A program made the translations under genes and the position numbers. From Bacteroidia bacterium (lineage in GTDB: Bacteria; Bacteroidota; Bacteroidia; Chitinophagales; Saprospiraceae), in assembly GCA_030426765.1 (NCBI GenBank), contig JAUHXV010000019.1, positions 1 to 53,064 on the forward strand: a stretch of DNA of 53,064 bases, read 5' to 3'. A model generated the notes under the pieces. That model saw only the letters and a list, made by a program, of their open reading frames with translations. It made no database searches and was not told the origin of the DNA. Positions within the stretch are counted from its first letter, which is position 1. Every line of letters starts with the position of its first letter. Shown in pieces: positions 52,201 through 53,064 of this stretch.

Positions 52201-52847
52201 ATAATCGTCTTATTCTGATTTTTATTCACCAGCGACTTAAACTCCTGAATAAAATTCTCGCGCGTGCGGATTGCACAGTCATCATTGATATCCGGATGCC
52301 GATCCCAATGGGTGATATACCATTCGCTGTCCACAAAAATGATGACGATATCCTCAGAGACGTCGTATTTGTCTAAAGGACAACCTGACTCAGGGAGAAA
52401 GCTGTTTTTTCCCAGCGCGTCTTCCACCATTTTTTCCTGGACTTTAAGTCCTTTGGTACCGGAATACCAATCATGATTTCCGGGAATAAAAAATACTCTT
52501 CCGTTAAATTTTTGAGCGACGTCCAGTTGTACCTGAAGTGATGCTTCGGCCGCTTTTCGTTCAGGCGTATCTTCTTCGATGGGAATACCATTCGGATAGA
52601 TATTATCACCCAGAAATAGGAGAATGTCTTCATGAGTGGAGTTTTCGAAAAGTGCATGCAAACCGGACAATACCGGACTCTTCTTTCCATCCTGATATTT
52701 TCCTGCATCTCCGACAAGGTATATTTTTCGGCCGGTCGGATGCTCGCTCGGAATCTGATCACCTGAATCCATTCGGTCATACGTCGCACAGGAGGCAAAT
52801 AGGAATGCCGGTACCAAAACATTTACAATGCGTCTGTATACACTCAT
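49206..52847 (-). CDS. Metallophosphatase / kinase-like / BamA-type barrel fusion lipoprotein
   Basis: A 1213-residue envelope protein. Residues 1-20 are a lipoprotein signal (F-A-S-C20). Residues 41-335 are a calcineurin-like phosphatase with D47, D81-N82, N124-H125, H220-H221 and G-H-D-H (284-287). Residues about 420-640 carry motifs of the HipA/Fam20-like kinase fold: a Gly loop G427-G-G-N-Q-S, a V-M-R-R-V-R-K strand (446-452), G-D-W-D-R-H-E-D-Q (589-597) and R-D-R-D-Q-A-F (617-623). Residues about 640-870 are helical then beta-rich. Residues about 880-1213 form a BamA/TamA-like barrel ending G-I-G-F-D-F. The kinase reading is by motif only. Phosphatase-barrel proteins are known in Bacteroidota. 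Confidence 0.85.
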   Translation of the reverse strand: MSVYRRIVNVLVPAFLFASCATYDRMDSGDQIPSEHPTGRKIYLVGDAGKYQDGKKSPVLSGLHALFENSTHEDILLFLGDNIYPNGIPIEEDTPERKAAEASLQVQLDVAQKFNGRVFFIPGNHDWYSGTKGLKVQEKMVEDALGKNSFLPESGCPLDKYDVSEDIVIIFVDSEWYITHWDRHPDINDDCAIRTRENFIQEFKSLVNKNQNKTIILAIHHPLASHGSHGGQYAFRPLRIPLNFLLKTSGASPADEHFPIYRELSNKITTILQNHAKDVIVVSGHDHTLQYLEKAGIPQVISGSGSKHNAVRHFPKDTTTFGYGGEGYAVLHLEPDQTQIQFYNPYHHLLHSKNLKKDPLTIRDFSNEFPQSTSIQTSIYQQDDPDKTLRYQATDKHMYRGYYYNAYRYPVVQLDTLFGGLTPVKLGGGNQSVSLRMVNPKGREYVMRRVRKSATQFIQAKIFSENYVKDKLEGSVASNFLLDFYTSSYPFAPYVTGHLSEIAGVYHANSNIYFVPKQNALESYNKRLGNDLYLIEEHLSPEHKHMETLGDSDDIISSDDVLNDLRKDEKYRVDHRQYILTRLFDMWIGDWDRHEDQYKWAVTHEADGTITYAPIPRDRDQAFPKFGRLFTSVLTPLIPPLQSMQTFDVDIKNVIAFNSVIYRLDKSLIQSSELHEWLDAAEYLEQTLTDARIDSVFSYMPEQFDDHNLEDIIHFLKSRRQHISKWAEEYYRHLNKNVIITGTDKDDLFTVSRLPDGYTRIHVQRIKHDITPQDVLFDKTFHDSLTNEIWLYGLDDEDQFSVTGSYPSGIKVRLIGGQDHDTYEVENARRIKVYDYKSKKITLEGKGIKKYLTDIYDLNHYNFYKYIHHTHIITPAIASNPDEGVIIGGAAQFLKYGYDNHPFTHKHTLGAGYFTASNGFAIRYTGEWAHVLRNNNLKLESFYTTPAFSQNFFGYGNASDIQTGEGAEVYYRVRLERLKMNVSLINKGRLGTEWKISLPVDYYHPSSNEDRFVEDYFTGDELSPNVFAGIETSFSYENKNQKAFATQGMSFDLKAGWKQNLEVSEGNFGYLTSTLQVDYPLTRDKQFCLSTAWHVHANFNDGYGFYQAAVLGGRYGLRGYPNQRFSGQTAYYQNTDLRMAVIDFNAGVLPATLGIYAGFDYGRVWLPDENSKRWHTSYGGGLFMHSLQLLTLRASLFASEEGSRFVFGIGFDF

Positions 52848-52979
52848 AGGGAAACCAAAACAGCAAAATATTGAGGGAAGTTGCTCATTTCAACGTTAAA
52901 TGTATTGGAATATCAATAACCGGCAAAGTAGGGCAGAAGGAAAAGGGCGCTTATCTTGCAGGCGCAAACCGTGAAACTG

Positions 52980-53064
52980 ATGGAAGATAAGATGAAAGTG
53001 TTTATCCTTGGTCCTGCACATCCGCTTCGTGGCGGGCTCACCACATTCAATCATCGCTTGGCAA
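52980..53064 (+). CDS. Glycosyltransferase, N-terminal fragment (runs off the window)
   Basis: The first about 28 residues of a GT-B-type glycosyltransferase (family 4-like N-domain). The signature V-F-I-L-G-P-A-H-P-L-R-G-G-L forms the first beta strand and glycine loop, followed by T-T-F-N-H-R-L-A. Starts at 52980 and 52992 are both in frame; the second gives the strand directly. The remainder is outside the window, so donor and acceptor are unknown. Confidence 0.7.
   Translation, partial: MEDKMKVFILGPAHPLRGGLTTFNHRLA

Overview
The window looks like a piece of a Bacteroidota chromosome, probably from the Saprospiria/Lewinella or a related gliding, carotenoid-pigmented lineage. The signs are: a type IX secretion C-terminal sorting domain (20039-21682), a 1501-residue protein with SprB-type repeats and an OmpA end, a GLPGLI-family protein beside a TonB-receptor-like barrel, many SusC/TonB-type and beta-barrel proteins, lipoproteins with a Cys soon after the signal helix, and TAnnTTTG-type -7 boxes. 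Base composition is intermediate and coding density is high. There is no rRNA, CRISPR, transposase, integrase or phage module. One tRNA with a CAU anticodon is present.

Layout. 1-1138 (-): lipoprotein plus the start of a TonB-dependent receptor. 1375-2181 (+): secreted cyclase-family enzyme. 2182-2985: non-coding, with several perfect inverted repeats. 2986-7857 (-): a six-gene carotenoid operon (MerR/B12 regulator, phytoene desaturase, phytoene synthase, SRPBCC protein, beta-carotene hydroxylase, CrtYcd-type lycopene cyclase), predicted to make zeaxanthin under light/B12 control. 8009-17168: mostly small secreted or lipidated proteins (DUF6265, barrel, DUF1801, TPR, VOC, alpha/beta hydrolase, TlpA-like thioredoxin, a Tyr/His then Ser/Arg-Pro low-complexity protein, an NTF2-like lipoprotein). 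17388-19881 (+): ABC exporter pair. 20039-21682 (+): T9SS cargo. 21809-25686 (-): lipoprotein, ECF sigma factor and a membrane-anchored barrel protein. 25857-26357 (-): GIY-YIG protein and tRNA. 26456-30961 (-): the SprB-repeat giant. 30962-31802: non-coding, dominated by 7-bp-periodic repeats. 31803-37616: outer-membrane barrel and GLPGLI protein, divergent from a two-component system. 37714-39108 (+): nucleotide cyclase-TM2-SHOCT fusion. 39222-47479: a neighbourhood of three ATP-grasp-type proteins, a class I glutamine amidotransferase, an esterase and an M17 aminopeptidase, interrupted by a NYN-domain gene. 47547-49134 (+): VOC protein and MFS transporter. 49206-52847 (-): metallophosphatase/putative kinase-like/beta-barrel fusion. 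52980-end (+): start of a glycosyltransferase.

Three parts stand out as possibly undescribed. (1) The ATP-grasp/GATase/esterase/aminopeptidase neighbourhood reads like a pathway for an amide- or peptide-bonded small molecule. (2) The 1214-codon envelope protein joins a calcineurin-like phosphatase to a segment with HipA/Fam20-like kinase motifs and a BamA-like barrel. (3) The 31161-31804 region has 7-bp periodic DNA in four separate arrays, the last running into the stop codon of the neighbouring receptor gene. All functional calls come from reading motifs by eye; no database search was run.
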